17,054 nt of DNA from SSF53 sp036170535 (GTDB taxonomy: Bacteria; Spirochaetota; Leptospiria; Leptospirales; Leptonemataceae), in the NCBI GenBank assembly GCA_036170535.1, contig JAVHPJ010000059.1:1-17054 (forward strand). The letters run 5' to 3'. Made by a program: the position numbers and the translations under genes. The notes below the pieces were generated by a model. It was not told the origin of the DNA. It searched no databases and saw only the letters and a list, made by a program, of their open reading frames with translations. Below are positions 1-7,766 of this stretch, piece after piece; the stretch's first letter is position 1, and each line of letters starts with the position of its first letter.

Positions 1-3000
1 CAAGCAGGTAGAACACGATGCGGCTGGCCGGCACGCCGTCGCCCGCCGTCACCGCAAAAGCGCCAAGGTAGTCGATGCGTCCGCTTTCGCGCGGGGCGAC
101 ATAGTCGGCCAGAGCGCGGTTCGGTTCTCCCGCGCGCTTTTCAGTCTGTTGACGCAAGGTATGAAACACTCCCAGCGTTTTTTTACGGTCTTCGTCCGCA
201 TAAACTTCGATGTCGTCGCCGACCGCATTCGCGGGGAACAAGCCGTACACGCCCACGGGTTGCATCCGATTTTCGGCGATAATACGATCCAATAAAGCAT
301 TCGCATCGTTGAACAGTTTGCGCGCCTCCGTTCCCAGCTGCGGATGATCAAAAATGGACGGATATTTTCCGCTCATCTCCCAGGTGATAAAAAACGGCGT
401 CCAATCGATATAGGGCCGGAGCTGCGCCACGGTGACGTCTTTTACGGCATGCACGCCCGGCTCGCGCGGACGGGTGATCGCCGCGCCGGCCCAATCGAGC
501 TTGTGTCGATTGGCGCGCGCCGCATCGAGGGAGAGCAGCTTTTTTACGTCCTTGCGCCGAGCATAGTCCGACCGCACCGTTTCATATTCGCGCGCGATAT
601 CAGCGGCGAAACCCGCGCGTTGATCGGCGCTGATGAGGCTCTGCACCACGGGCACGCTCCGGGATGCGTCCAGCACATGAATCACCGGGCCGCTGTAGTT
701 GGGCGCAATTTTTACGGCCGTATGGATCTTTGAAGTGGTTGCGCCGCCGATCAGAAGCGGCAGCGTTATGCCGCGACGCTCCATCTCCTGAGCGACAAAC
801 ACCATTTCATCAAGGGAGGGCGTAATGAGACCGGACAGGCCGATCACGTCCGCCTGTTCCGCCAGCGCGCGATCGAGAATTTTGTCGCACGGCGTCATGA
901 CGCCCAGGTCGACAACGTCGAAGTTGTTGCAGGCGAGCACGACTCCGACGATATTTTTTCCGATATCGTGCACGTCGCCCTTAACGGTGGCCAGAAGCAC
1001 CTTGCCGTTCTTTTGCGCGCCTTCCGATTTTTCCGCTTCAATGTACGGAATCAAGTAAGCGACGGATTTTTTCATCACGCGCGCGCTCTTGACGACCTGA
1101 GGCAGAAACATTTTGCCCGCGCCGAACAAATCGCCGACCACGTTCATGCCCGCCATCAGCGGCCCTTCGATTACATGCAGCGGACGCGGGTATTTTTTGC
1201 GCGCCTCTTCCGTGTCTTCATCAATGTAGTCGACAATGCCTTTGATGAGGGCGTGTTTGAGTCGTTCTTCGACGGGTTCTTTACGCCAGGATTCTTCTTT
1301 CTCGTTGGTTTCGCCGCCGCGGTGTTTTACGCTTTCGGCGTATTCTATGAGTCGATCGGCGCCGTCCGGCCGGCGATTCAGAATCACATCCTCGACGCGT
1401 TCGAGCAGCTCCGGTTCGATTTCCTCGTAAACGGCAAGCTGGCCGGCGTTGACGATGCCCATGTCCATGCCCGCGCGGATTGCGTGATACAGAAAGGCCG
1501 AGTGCATCGCCTCGCGAACATGATCGTTGCCGCGAAACGAAAAAGAAATGTTGCTCACGCCGCCGGAGACTTTTGCATTTGGCAGGTTTTTCTTGATCCA
1601 CTCGGTGGCGCGAAAGAAGTCGACCGCATAGTTGTTGTGCTCTTCGATCCCGGTCGCCACGGTCAGAATGTTCGGGTCAAAGATGATATCCTCGGACGGA
1701 AAGCCGACATCTTCCGTCAGAATTCGATATGCGCGCTGGCAAATTTGAATTCGGCGCTCATAAGAATCCGCCTGACCGTCTTCGTCGAAAGCCATCACGA
1801 TTACCGCCGCTCCGTAGGCCAGGGCTTTGCGGGCGTACAGTTTGAAGGCTTCTTCGCCTTCTTTCAGGCTGATCGAATTTATGATCGGCTTGCCCTGGAT
1901 GCAACGCAGACCCGCCTCGATGACGCTCCATTTGGAGGAATCGACCATGATCGGAACGCGCGCGATTTCCGGTTCGGCTGCGAGCAGATTTAAAAACTTC
2001 TGCATGACCTGCTCTGAGTCGAGCATGCCCTCGTCCATGTTGATATCGATGACCTGAGCGCCGTTTTCCACCTGTTCGCGCGCGATCGAAAGGGCCTCTT
2101 CAAAAGCGCCCGTGGTTACCAGCCGCGCAAACTTGCGCGAGCCGGTGACGTTGGTGCGTTCGCCTACGTTTAAGAAGTTCGTTTCCGGTCGCACCACCAG
2201 CGGTTCGAGGCCGCTGAGACGCAAGAGCGGCAGGGCCGGCGCCGGCGTGCGCGGTTTTACGTCGCGCACCGCTTTTGCTATGGCGGCAATGTGATCGGGC
2301 GTGGTGCCGCAGCATCCGCCCACAATGTTCACAAATCCCGCTTCGGCGTATTCCCGGGCGACTTTGCCCATGTATTCGGGCGTTTCGTCGTATTCGCCCA
2401 TTTCGTTGGGCAGGCCCGCGTTCGGATAAAGGCTCGTGCGCACGCTGGATACGCGCGCCAACTCCTGGATAAAGGGACGCATCTGAGCGGACCCCAGGGC
2501 GCAGTTCAGGCCCACGCTGAGCAGATTGGGCGTATGCGATATGGAAATCCAGAACGCTTCGGTGGTCTGACCGGACAGGGTGCGACCGCTCATGTCCACA
2601 ATTGTGCCGGAAACCATGATCGGAATATTGCGCCCGCTTTCGCGCGCAAATTCCTGGAGCGCGTACAGCGCGGCCTTGCAGTTAAGCGTATCAAAAACGG
2701 TTTCAATCAAAAACAAATCAACGCCGCCCTCGGCGAGCGCGCGCGCCTGTTCCAGATAGGCCTGCATTACCTGTTCGTAAGTGACAGCGCGCCAGCCGGG
2801 ATCATTGACGTCCGGCGACAGGGAGAGCGAGCGATTGGTGGGTCCGATGGCGCCGGCGACAAAACGCGGCCGGCCGGGTTCGGCGGCGGTGAATTCATCC
2901 GCCGCTTCGCGCGCGAGACGGGCGGCGTGAAAATTCAGGTCGTGCACCTCCGCTTCAAGGTGATAGTCCGCCTGCGCGATGGTCGTCGAAGAGAAGGTGT

Positions 3001-3238
3001 TCGTCTCAATGATATCTGCGCCCGCCGCCAGGTACTCGCGATGAATGTCCTTGATCACATCCGGGCGGGTCAGGACGAGCAGGTCATTGTTGCCTTTGAG
3101 CTCTTGCGGCGCGTCTTTGAATTTTTCGCCGCGAAAATCGGCCTCAACCAGATTGCGCCTCTGGATCATGGTGCCCATGGCGCCGTCGATAATCAGGATG
3201 CGTTCATTGAGCGCTTGTTTGAGTTGTTCCGCGGACAT
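1..3238 (-). CDS. metH: Cobalamin-dependent methionine synthase MetH, 3' end cut by window edge
   Basis: Transfers a methyl group from 5-methyltetrahydrofolate to homocysteine through cob(I)alamin, giving methionine and tetrahydrofolate in the cytoplasm. About 1079 codons are visible; E. coli MetH has about 1227 residues. Domains run in the usual order. The homocysteine domain has zinc ligands at C246 (GLNCALG) and C309/C310 (GGCCGTTP), one residue from the E. coli positions. The pterin-binding domain starts around NFLNVGERTNVTGS. The B12 cap and Rossmann domain carry VKGDVHDIGKN, with H757 as the lower cobalt ligand. The start of the activation domain shows WTPFFITWEMSGKYPS. The S-adenosylmethionine-binding part of the activation domain lies beyond the left edge. 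The ATG at 3238 is preceded by AGGTGG at 5 nt spacing. One frame stays open across the whole stretch, so there is no sign of a frameshift. It lies 60 nt downstream of the PafC-like gene. Confidence 0.97.
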   Translation of the reverse strand, partial: MSAEQLKQALNERILIIDGAMGTMIQRRNLVEADFRGEKFKDAPQELKGNNDLLVLTRPDVIKDIHREYLAAGADIIETNTFSSTTIAQADYHLEAEVHDLNFHAARLAREAADEFTAAEPGRPRFVAGAIGPTNRSLSLSPDVNDPGWRAVTYEQVMQAYLEQARALAEGGVDLFLIETVFDTLNCKAALYALQEFARESGRNIPIMVSGTIVDMSGRTLSGQTTEAFWISISHTPNLLSVGLNCALGSAQMRPFIQELARVSSVRTSLYPNAGLPNEMGEYDETPEYMGKVAREYAEAGFVNIVGGCCGTTPDHIAAIAKAVRDVKPRTPAPALPLLRLSGLEPLVVRPETNFLNVGERTNVTGSRKFARLVTTGAFEEALSIAREQVENGAQVIDINMDEGMLDSEQVMQKFLNLLAAEPEIARVPIMVDSSKWSVIEAGLRCIQGKPIINSISLKEGEEAFKLYARKALAYGAAVIVMAFDEDGQADSYERRIQICQRAYRILTEDVGFPSEDIIFDPNILTVATGIEEHNNYAVDFFRATEWIKKNLPNAKVSGGVSNISFSFRGNDHVREAMHSAFLYHAIRAGMDMGIVNAGQLAVYEEIEPELLERVEDVILNRRPDGADRLIEYAESVKHRGGETNEKEESWRKEPVEERLKHALIKGIVDYIDEDTEEARKKYPRPLHVIEGPLMAGMNVVGDLFGAGKMFLPQVVKSARVMKKSVAYLIPYIEAEKSEGAQKNGKVLLATVKGDVHDIGKNIVGVVLACNNFDVVDLGVMTPCDKILDRALAEQADVIGLSGLITPSLDEMVFVAQEMERRGITLPLLIGGATTSKIHTAVKIAPNYSGPVIHVLDASRSVPVVQSLISADQRAGFAADIAREYETVRSDYARRKDVKKLLSLDAARANRHKLDWAGAAITRPREPGVHAVKDVTVAQLRPYIDWTPFFITWEMSGKYPSIFDHPQLGTEARKLFNDANALLDRIIAENRMQPVGVYGLFPANAVGDDIEVYADEDRKKTLGVFHTLRQQTEKRAGEPNRALADYVAPRESGRIDYLGAFAVTAGDGVPASRIVFYLL

Positions 3239-3269
3239 AGGTTCCACCTGAGAGCAAGTTGTTCCAGGA

Positions 3270-3286
3270 TCAGGCCCAGGGCCTGA
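3270..3286. promoter_or_regulatory. 17-bp perfect palindrome upstream of metH
   Basis: TCAGGCCC-A-GGGCCTGA: two 8-bp arms around one base, 31 to 47 nt upstream of the metH ATG and just after the PafC-like stop codon at 3299-3301. The single-base spacer suits a dimeric protein operator better than a full RNA hairpin, although a shorter stem with a larger loop is possible. It could be a metH operator or a processing site. No regulator is assigned. Confidence 0.4.
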
Positions 3287-3298
3287 GCTGCAACAATA

Positions 3299-4249
3299 TT
3301 AAGGCGCGAGGCTGCGCGGGATCGGCGTCTCGTCAAGATCCGCGCGGAACTGAGCGCGCAAGAAGCTCGGCGCGAGTATTGCGGCCAGCGGTCCCAGCCC
3401 CCGGAAGAACTGACGAAACCACAGCGACTCGCGCACGCGACACTGCGCCATGAGCCAGCCGCTCCGCGACGGGTCCGACTGCGCCCAGGGCTCAAGCGAA
3501 TCAATGTTCAGCGCGCCGGTGAGCGCGGCGCGCAACTCCGGATGAAAGGCGATTGTCGCTGTGTAGCCCGACTGTGACGTCTGAAAGATTGGAGAGTTAC
3601 GCACAATTTCAAGCAGGTTCTCCGGCGCCGGGCTACTGAGCGCGGCGTTCAGAATGTCCAGGTCTTCCATTCGATCCAGGTGAAAAAAACGGGGGGCCGC
3701 GCGCAGATGGTCGAAGCCGATCACGTAGCTGACGCCGCCGCGCTGAAACAGCGTCCATGGATCCACGGTGCGCAACTCCGCCTCGCGCGAGGCGAGCGTT
3801 CGATACCGAAATTCAATCTGCAACTGATCCGCGAGCGCCTCCTGTATCAAGACGCGCTTGCTGCGGTTAATTTCGCCCGGCTCAATTTCCACCGGCGCCG
3901 TCGAGATCCGTGACAGCAACTCGCGTAGGCGTTCGTGGGCCGGCTCGCGCGCGGCGCGCTGCTGCACCGCAGCCCATTCCAGCGCAGTGAGCGCCAGCGG
4001 CCGCTCCAGACCCAGGGGAAAGTCGAGCCACACGCGATCGTCGTCATCGACGAAAATCGTAATAAAATCCGAGGGCGTAAATGGCGGCACCCCGAACATC
4101 ATGAGCCGATCGAGCCCGGCGCGCAGCTCTTTCAGGGTCGGAAAGCCGGACGCCGCGCGCAGCTCCTCCAGCCGAATGCCCTGATTTTCGCAAATAATCG
4201 GCGCCAGCGAAAAGATCCGGCGCAGTTGTTCGTCCGCCGTCCGCCTCAC
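3299..4249 (-). CDS. PafC-like WYL-domain transcriptional regulator
   Basis: 316-residue predicted DNA-binding regulator. Residues 1-100 match the degenerate winged-helix N-terminal region of PafC (start MRRTADEQLRRIFSLAPII, then GFPTLKELRAGLDRLMMFGVPPF). The WYL domain follows at about 125-220, with PWTLFQRGGVSYVIGFDHL and FFHLDRMEDL in the usual places; the W-Y-L triplet itself reads S-Y-V. The C-terminal part (about 225-316) resembles the extension seen in PafB/PafC proteins. The GTG start at 4249 overlaps the upstream gene's TGA in a GTGA, with GGAGAG upstream, which suggests translational coupling. In mycobacteria PafB and PafC act together in a LexA-independent DNA-damage response; a similar paired role here is inference. 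WYL domains sense ligands, often nucleic acids, and the ligand is unknown. Confidence 0.85.
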   Translation of the reverse strand: MRRTADEQLRRIFSLAPIICENQGIRLEELRAASGFPTLKELRAGLDRLMMFGVPPFTPSDFITIFVDDDDRVWLDFPLGLERPLALTALEWAAVQQRAAREPAHERLRELLSRISTAPVEIEPGEINRSKRVLIQEALADQLQIEFRYRTLASREAELRTVDPWTLFQRGGVSYVIGFDHLRAAPRFFHLDRMEDLDILNAALSSPAPENLLEIVRNSPIFQTSQSGYTATIAFHPELRAALTGALNIDSLEPWAQSDPSRSGWLMAQCRVRESLWFRQFFRGLGPLAAILAPSFLRAQFRADLDETPIPRSLAP

Positions 4250-5277
4250 GGTCGCTCTCCATCATGCAACGCCTTGATCGCCGCCAGCCGCTCGACAAAA
4301 GCGGCGTGCATACCCGGCGGCCCCAGCGCGTCGATTGCGCCCGGATTGCGCAGCATCCAGCTGAAAAACGCGCCCGGATTAGTCGTGCGCAAATGCAAGC
4401 GGCGTTCGCCGGACCGCTGCGCTTCGCGCGCCGGCGGCAGCCCGCTCAGAAAATCCTCCAGGGACTCCAGGCGCTCCGGATTCACGTCCACAATCAGTTC
4501 GACCTCGGGTCCGGCGTGCACGGCCAGGGGATGCAGCGAGTAATCCTTGATGCGAAAGCGCGGGTCCGGCGCGTACTTTTCGTCGTGCAGCTTGAGGTCG
4601 GACATTCTTTCTATATAGAAGGAACGCACTGCGTTCGCTCGATAACAACGCGCCACCAGCACCCAGCGGAGATGGTGCGAGATCAAGCCGCGCGCCGCCA
4701 CGCGACGCTCTTCGCGACGACCCGTGCGATCCTCATACTGAAAGGAAAGCACGCGTCGCTGGGTCAGGGCGTCGTGCACCAGGGCGAGGGTCTCCGTGGC
4801 CGCCTCGCTTTCGGGGGACAAGACGGCCGCCGGCGCCTGGAAGGTTTCGTAGAGCTGCGCCGGGTTCCGATAAAGCAGCTTTGCCGCCGCAGAACGCAGG
4901 AGCGCTTGTTCCCGCTGGCGCTCCTCTGAGCTCTCCCCGTTCGAATCGGCGACTGCGCCCAGCAGGGTCGCCGCCAGCAGCTGGAGATCCTCGCGGTTCA
5001 GGCGTATCTCCGGCAGCTTCTGGAGCTCTTCCGCCGGCGCGTAGACATGGTCTTTCGCCGTACTGCCGTCCGGCAGCCGCTCGCCCGGCGGGAAATGGCG
5101 CAGATCCAGGCCCAGGGAGCGGAGTTCGTCCTTGTCGCGTTCAAATTTGCGGCGGGCGGACTCCGGCTCGCCCTCGTAGGCGGCGGGCAGCGATTCCCGG
5201 ATGCGCGCGAAAGACAGGCCCGCGGGCGAGTTCAGAAAACTCAAATACAGAATTGCGATGCGTTCAATTTTGTCCAC
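4246..5277 (-). CDS. PafB-like WYL-domain transcriptional regulator
   Basis: About 343 residues from the chosen start. Residues 1-60 look like a winged helix-turn-helix (DKIERIAILYLSF, then RRKFERDKDELRSLGL, typical of PafB). The WYL domain follows in the middle: LSFQYEDRTGRREERRVAARG, then HHLRWVLVARCYR, where R-W-V-L stands at the WYL position, then RSFYIERMSDLKL. A C-terminal regulatory segment of about 100 residues follows. The start is uncertain. GTG at 5277 begins where family similarity begins, but no good Shine-Dalgarno precedes it; TTG at 5289 is an alternative. The first in-frame ATG, at 5391, would add 38 unlike residues and overlap the divergent hydrolase. It forms an operon with the PafC-like gene and possibly metH. 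Confidence 0.83.
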   Translation of the reverse strand: MDKIERIAILYLSFLNSPAGLSFARIRESLPAAYEGEPESARRKFERDKDELRSLGLDLRHFPPGERLPDGSTAKDHVYAPAEELQKLPEIRLNREDLQLLAATLLGAVADSNGESSEERQREQALLRSAAAKLLYRNPAQLYETFQAPAAVLSPESEAATETLALVHDALTQRRVLSFQYEDRTGRREERRVAARGLISHHLRWVLVARCYRANAVRSFYIERMSDLKLHDEKYAPDPRFRIKDYSLHPLAVHAGPEVELIVDVNPERLESLEDFLSGLPPAREAQRSGERRLHLRTTNPGAFFSWMLRNPGAIDALGPPGMHAAFVERLAAIKALHDGERP

Positions 5278-5322
5278 GGATCGGAACAACCCAACGGAAT
5301 CGCGGCCAGTCTCCTGAAATGA

Positions 5323-5337
5323 ATTGCACGCAGCAAT
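5323..5337. promoter_or_regulatory. Inverted repeat in the divergent WYL/hydrolase promoter region
   Basis: ATTGC-ACGCA-GCAAT, 5-bp arms with a 5-base spacer, inside the 82-bp gap between the GTG of the PafB-like gene (5277) and the ATG of the hydrolase (5360). The gap must hold promoters for both directions, and WYL regulators often control their own region, so an autoregulatory operator is possible. The short arms make this tentative. A weak plus-strand match (TTGCAC at 5324, TAAAAG at 5346) would give a nearly leaderless hydrolase transcript. Confidence 0.25.
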
Positions 5338-5359
5338 CCCGAAACTAAAAGAGCGCGGG

Positions 5360-6400
5360 ATGAGACACTTCGGGCGCGCACTCCGGCTCATGATCGCCCT
5401 GGGCCTGGAACGCTATAATTCCGTCGTCGCGCGCGCCGTCCGTCTGGGGCGGGGCCGCGCGCAATATGAGGCGGACGTTTACGAACCGGCCGCAGGCGCC
5501 CCGCTGCACGGCTGCCTGGTATTTATCCACGGGATGTCGATCTACGGTCATCGCGATCCGCGCGTGGTTGAGCTGGGTCGGGCTCTGGCGACCGCCGGCT
5601 TTCGCTCCGTAATGCCGCTGATTCCGGACATTCAAGGTCTGCGCATCGCCGCCCGGCAGCGCGATGAGATTGGCGAAGCGATCGGTTTTGTTTGCGACGA
5701 TCCCGGCTTATGCGCCGGCAAACGGCCCGGCGTTATGGCGCCGTCTTTTTCCGCCGGACTCACGCTTGTCGCGTGTTCACGACCCGCGCTTGCCGACCGC
5801 GTAGCGGCGGTTTGCACAATCGGTTCCTACGCCCATGCCGACACGGTGGTCGAACTGGCGTTGTATTCCCAGGAAGCCGATGAATACGCGCGACTGATTC
5901 TTTTGTGGAATTTCTTCGACCTGATCCTGGAGAAAAACACGCGCGTTAAGCAGGCGCTCAAAATCGCCGCCGTTGACAACGGCGCGCGGCGCAGCGGCGC
6001 TCAGGCGTTGCTGCCGGCTGCGCTGGCGAAACTCAGTGCGAAAGATCGGGCGCTCTTTGACCGTATGCGACAGGACCCGCAGTTTCGGCGCGAGCTGGGC
6101 GGTCGCATCAGCCGGACGCGTCAGATAATGAAGCTGGCTCATGAGATTTCGCCCCTGGATCATGCCGCGGGCCTGCGCGTTCCGGTCATTCTTGTGCATG
6201 GGCGCGGCGACGACGTGATCGCTCCTACCGAATCGGAGCAGCTTCACGCCGGCTATCGTGCGGCCGGCGCGGACGCGCGTCTCTGCCTCACGCCCTTTAT
6301 TTCGCATGGCGATGCGAAGCTGAGCTTCAAGCAAATTCCGGAAGCGATGCAGCTGGCCTCCGCTTTTGCGTACTTTTTTCGCTGCGTCGCTGGCGAATAA
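5360..6400 (+). CDS. Alpha/beta hydrolase, cytoplasmic, substrate unknown
   Basis: 346 residues with an alpha/beta-hydrolase layout. A beta strand and oxyanion-hole HG lie at 53-58 (LVFIHGMS). The nucleophile elbow PSFSAG places the catalytic serine at S131; the first residue of the usual G-x-S-x-G is a serine here. The acid is probably D284 or D285 in HGRGDDVIAP, and the histidine is H326 in FISHGD. Residues about 170-270 form a mostly helical insert, likely a lid. I see no signal peptide or convincing membrane segment. The ATG at 5360 has a weak AAGAG upstream; TTG at 5324 would add 12 residues. It diverges from the WYL pair, and its stop directly abuts the stop of the convergent Nudix gene. 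The fold is clear, but the substrate cannot be inferred (esterase, lipase or other). Confidence 0.82.
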   Translation: MRHFGRALRLMIALGLERYNSVVARAVRLGRGRAQYEADVYEPAAGAPLHGCLVFIHGMSIYGHRDPRVVELGRALATAGFRSVMPLIPDIQGLRIAARQRDEIGEAIGFVCDDPGLCAGKRPGVMAPSFSAGLTLVACSRPALADRVAAVCTIGSYAHADTVVELALYSQEADEYARLILLWNFFDLILEKNTRVKQALKIAAVDNGARRSGAQALLPAALAKLSAKDRALFDRMRQDPQFRRELGGRISRTRQIMKLAHEISPLDHAAGLRVPVILVHGRGDDVIAPTESEQLHAGYRAAGADARLCLTPFISHGDAKLSFKQIPEAMQLASAFAYFFRCVAGE

Positions 6401-6868
6401 TCAGGGCTGTGTGATCGGCCGATTGAGCCGGTCGAGCATTTCCTGCGGCGCCGCGCGCCGTCCTGCGCGCTTGTAACGCAGATAGTCGTGGAGAATCCGC
6501 GCGTGATCAAAGACCAGCGGGCCCGGGAGATTTTCCGGATCAACCAGAAACGCGCGGCTTGCGTCGTCGCCGCCGTTCGGTTCGCCGCTCGCGCGCGCTA
6601 TGTACACGCAACTGATCACATAGCAGCGCGGATCGCGGCGCGGATCGGAGTACACGCCCAAAAGGTCGATGAGTTCGACGTCGAGCCCCGTTTCTTCCTT
6701 CGCCTCGCGGATCGCGGCCTGCTCCGCGCTTTCACCTTCGTCCATAAAGCCGCCTGGAATGGCCAGGCCGCGCGGCTCATTCGCGCGCTCAATCAAGACA
6801 ATGCGATCGCCGATCTCGATGATGGCATCCGCCGCAGACAGGGGCGTGACCGGTTTTCCGTGGGCCAT
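6401..6868 (-). CDS. Nudix hydrolase
   Basis: 155 residues. A perfect Nudix box spans residues 40-62: G40, E46, then R54-E55-A-K-E58-E59-x-G61-L62, matching GX5EX7REUXEEXGU. The family uses it to bind Mg2+ and cleave nucleoside diphosphates linked to another group. Upstream, IIEIGDRIVLIERANEPRG and LAIPGGFMDEGE give the usual strand layout, similar to ADP-ribose or housecleaning Nudix enzymes; the substrate cannot be read from the sequence. The ATG at 6868 has AGGAG upstream. The gene starts 24 nt after the pdxJ stop, so both are probably on one transcript. Its TGA abuts the hydrolase TAA with no bases between, leaving no room for a terminator. Confidence 0.93.
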   Translation of the reverse strand: MAHGKPVTPLSAADAIIEIGDRIVLIERANEPRGLAIPGGFMDEGESAEQAAIREAKEETGLDVELIDLLGVYSDPRRDPRCYVISCVYIARASGEPNGGDDASRAFLVDPENLPGPLVFDHARILHDYLRYKRAGRRAAPQEMLDRLNRPITQP

Positions 6869-6892
6869 TCTATGCTTCTCCTGGAGGGCTCA

Positions 6893-7636
6893 TCAGCGAG
6901 CCGATTGAATTGCAGCGAGGTAGGCGCGCACTGTGGGCGCAAGCCCGTCAAAGATCGCTTCTGAAAAGAGCGCATGGCCGATGGATACTTCGAGCACGTT
7001 CGGCACGGCGCGCAGGAAGGGCGCGAGATTCTTCTGATTCAAGTCGTGTCCGGCGTTTATGCCCAGTCCGAGTTCGGTCGCCGCCCGGGCCGCCGCCTGG
7101 AAGCGTTCCAGCTGCGCCTCCGGCGCTCCAGCGGCGGCCGCCGCCGCGTAGGGCTCCGTGTACAGTTCGACGCGATCGGCGCCCAGGTTGGCGAGCCCGG
7201 CAATCAGCGCCGCGTCGGCATCCATAAAGACGCTCACGCGGCAGCCCTGCGCCTTTAAGTCCGCGATGATTGGTTTAAGGCGGAGGCCGTCCTCGGCGGG
7301 TCGCCAGCCGTGATCCGAAGTAGCCTGCTCCGGCGAGTCGGGCACCAACGTGCACTGATCGGGGCGCACTGAACGCACCAGCTCCAGAAAGCCCGCTTCG
7401 AGCGGATTGCCCTCAATGTTAAATTCCCGCCCCGGATAAGACTCGGCGAGCAGCCGTGCGAGGGCGCGGACGTCATCGGGCCGGATGTGGCGTTGATCGG
7501 GCCGGGGATGGACGGTGACTCCTGCGGCGCCAGCGTCCATGCTGACCCGTGCGGCTGCAATTACGTCCGGAATGCCCAACGTACGTGAATTACGGAGCAA
7601 GGCGACTTTATTCAAATTCACGCTTAAGGCGGTCAC
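6893..7636 (-). CDS. pdxJ: Pyridoxine 5'-phosphate synthase PdxJ
   Basis: 247 residues, the usual length. PdxJ condenses 3-amino-2-oxopropyl phosphate with 1-deoxy-D-xylulose 5-phosphate to pyridoxine 5'-phosphate, the ring-closing step of DXP-dependent vitamin B6 synthesis. Family signatures: VTVHPRPDQRHI with H43, FNIEGNP with E75, RVELYTEPYA with E158 or near it, and INAGHDLN with H197; these correspond to E. coli H45, E72, E153 and H193. The N-terminus reads VNLNKVALLRNSR where E. coli has a VNIDHIATLRNARGT-like sequence, a variant I associate with some non-proteobacterial PdxJ proteins. The GTG start at 7636 has AGGG 7 nt upstream. It is first in a probable pdxJ-Nudix operon and diverges from the response regulator. 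Its product, PLP, is the cofactor of the glycine cleavage P-protein. Confidence 0.95.
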   Translation of the reverse strand: MTALSVNLNKVALLRNSRTLGIPDVIAAARVSMDAGAAGVTVHPRPDQRHIRPDDVRALARLLAESYPGREFNIEGNPLEAGFLELVRSVRPDQCTLVPDSPEQATSDHGWRPAEDGLRLKPIIADLKAQGCRVSVFMDADAALIAGLANLGADRVELYTEPYAAAAAAGAPEAQLERFQAAARAATELGLGINAGHDLNQKNLAPFLRAVPNVLEVSIGHALFSEAIFDGLAPTVRAYLAAIQSAR

Positions 7637-7704
7637 GTGGCAGCCCTGGCCCTGGAACGGCGGGGCTACAAGCGAATAAAGCGGTCCGCATTCCGTCGCG
7701 AATT

Positions 7705-7724
7705 AACATTTGCGAAACAATGTT
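7705..7724. promoter_or_regulatory. Inverted repeat between pdxJ and the response regulator
   Basis: AACATT-(8 nt)-AATGTT, 6-bp perfect arms, followed by a run of nine A at 7729-7737. It lies in the 130-bp divergent gap, 43 nt before the regulator ATG and 69 nt before the pdxJ GTG. This is the most AT-rich part of the gap and the likely promoter area for one or both genes. OmpR/PhoB regulators usually bind direct repeats, so a link to this regulator is only a guess. I see no convincing -35/-10 pair. Confidence 0.3.
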
Positions 7725-7766
7725 GTTGAAAAAAAAACGACTCGCCCGGGACTCTACCGCGTCCGC

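Noticed and set aside
49..351. 100-codon minus-strand frame near the left edge
   Set aside because: It overlaps metH in another frame and is arginine- and cysteine-rich shadow sequence.
968..3286. Long plus-strand open frames (968-1993, 2291-3286) opposite metH
   Set aside because: They share the codon register of metH on the other strand, so the GC-rich codon bias removes stops. Their translations show no family features, while the minus strand reads as a complete MetH.
3239..3298. Cobalamin or SAM riboswitch upstream of metH
   Set aside because: The gap is only 60 bp and shows no B12-box or SAM aptamer sequence.
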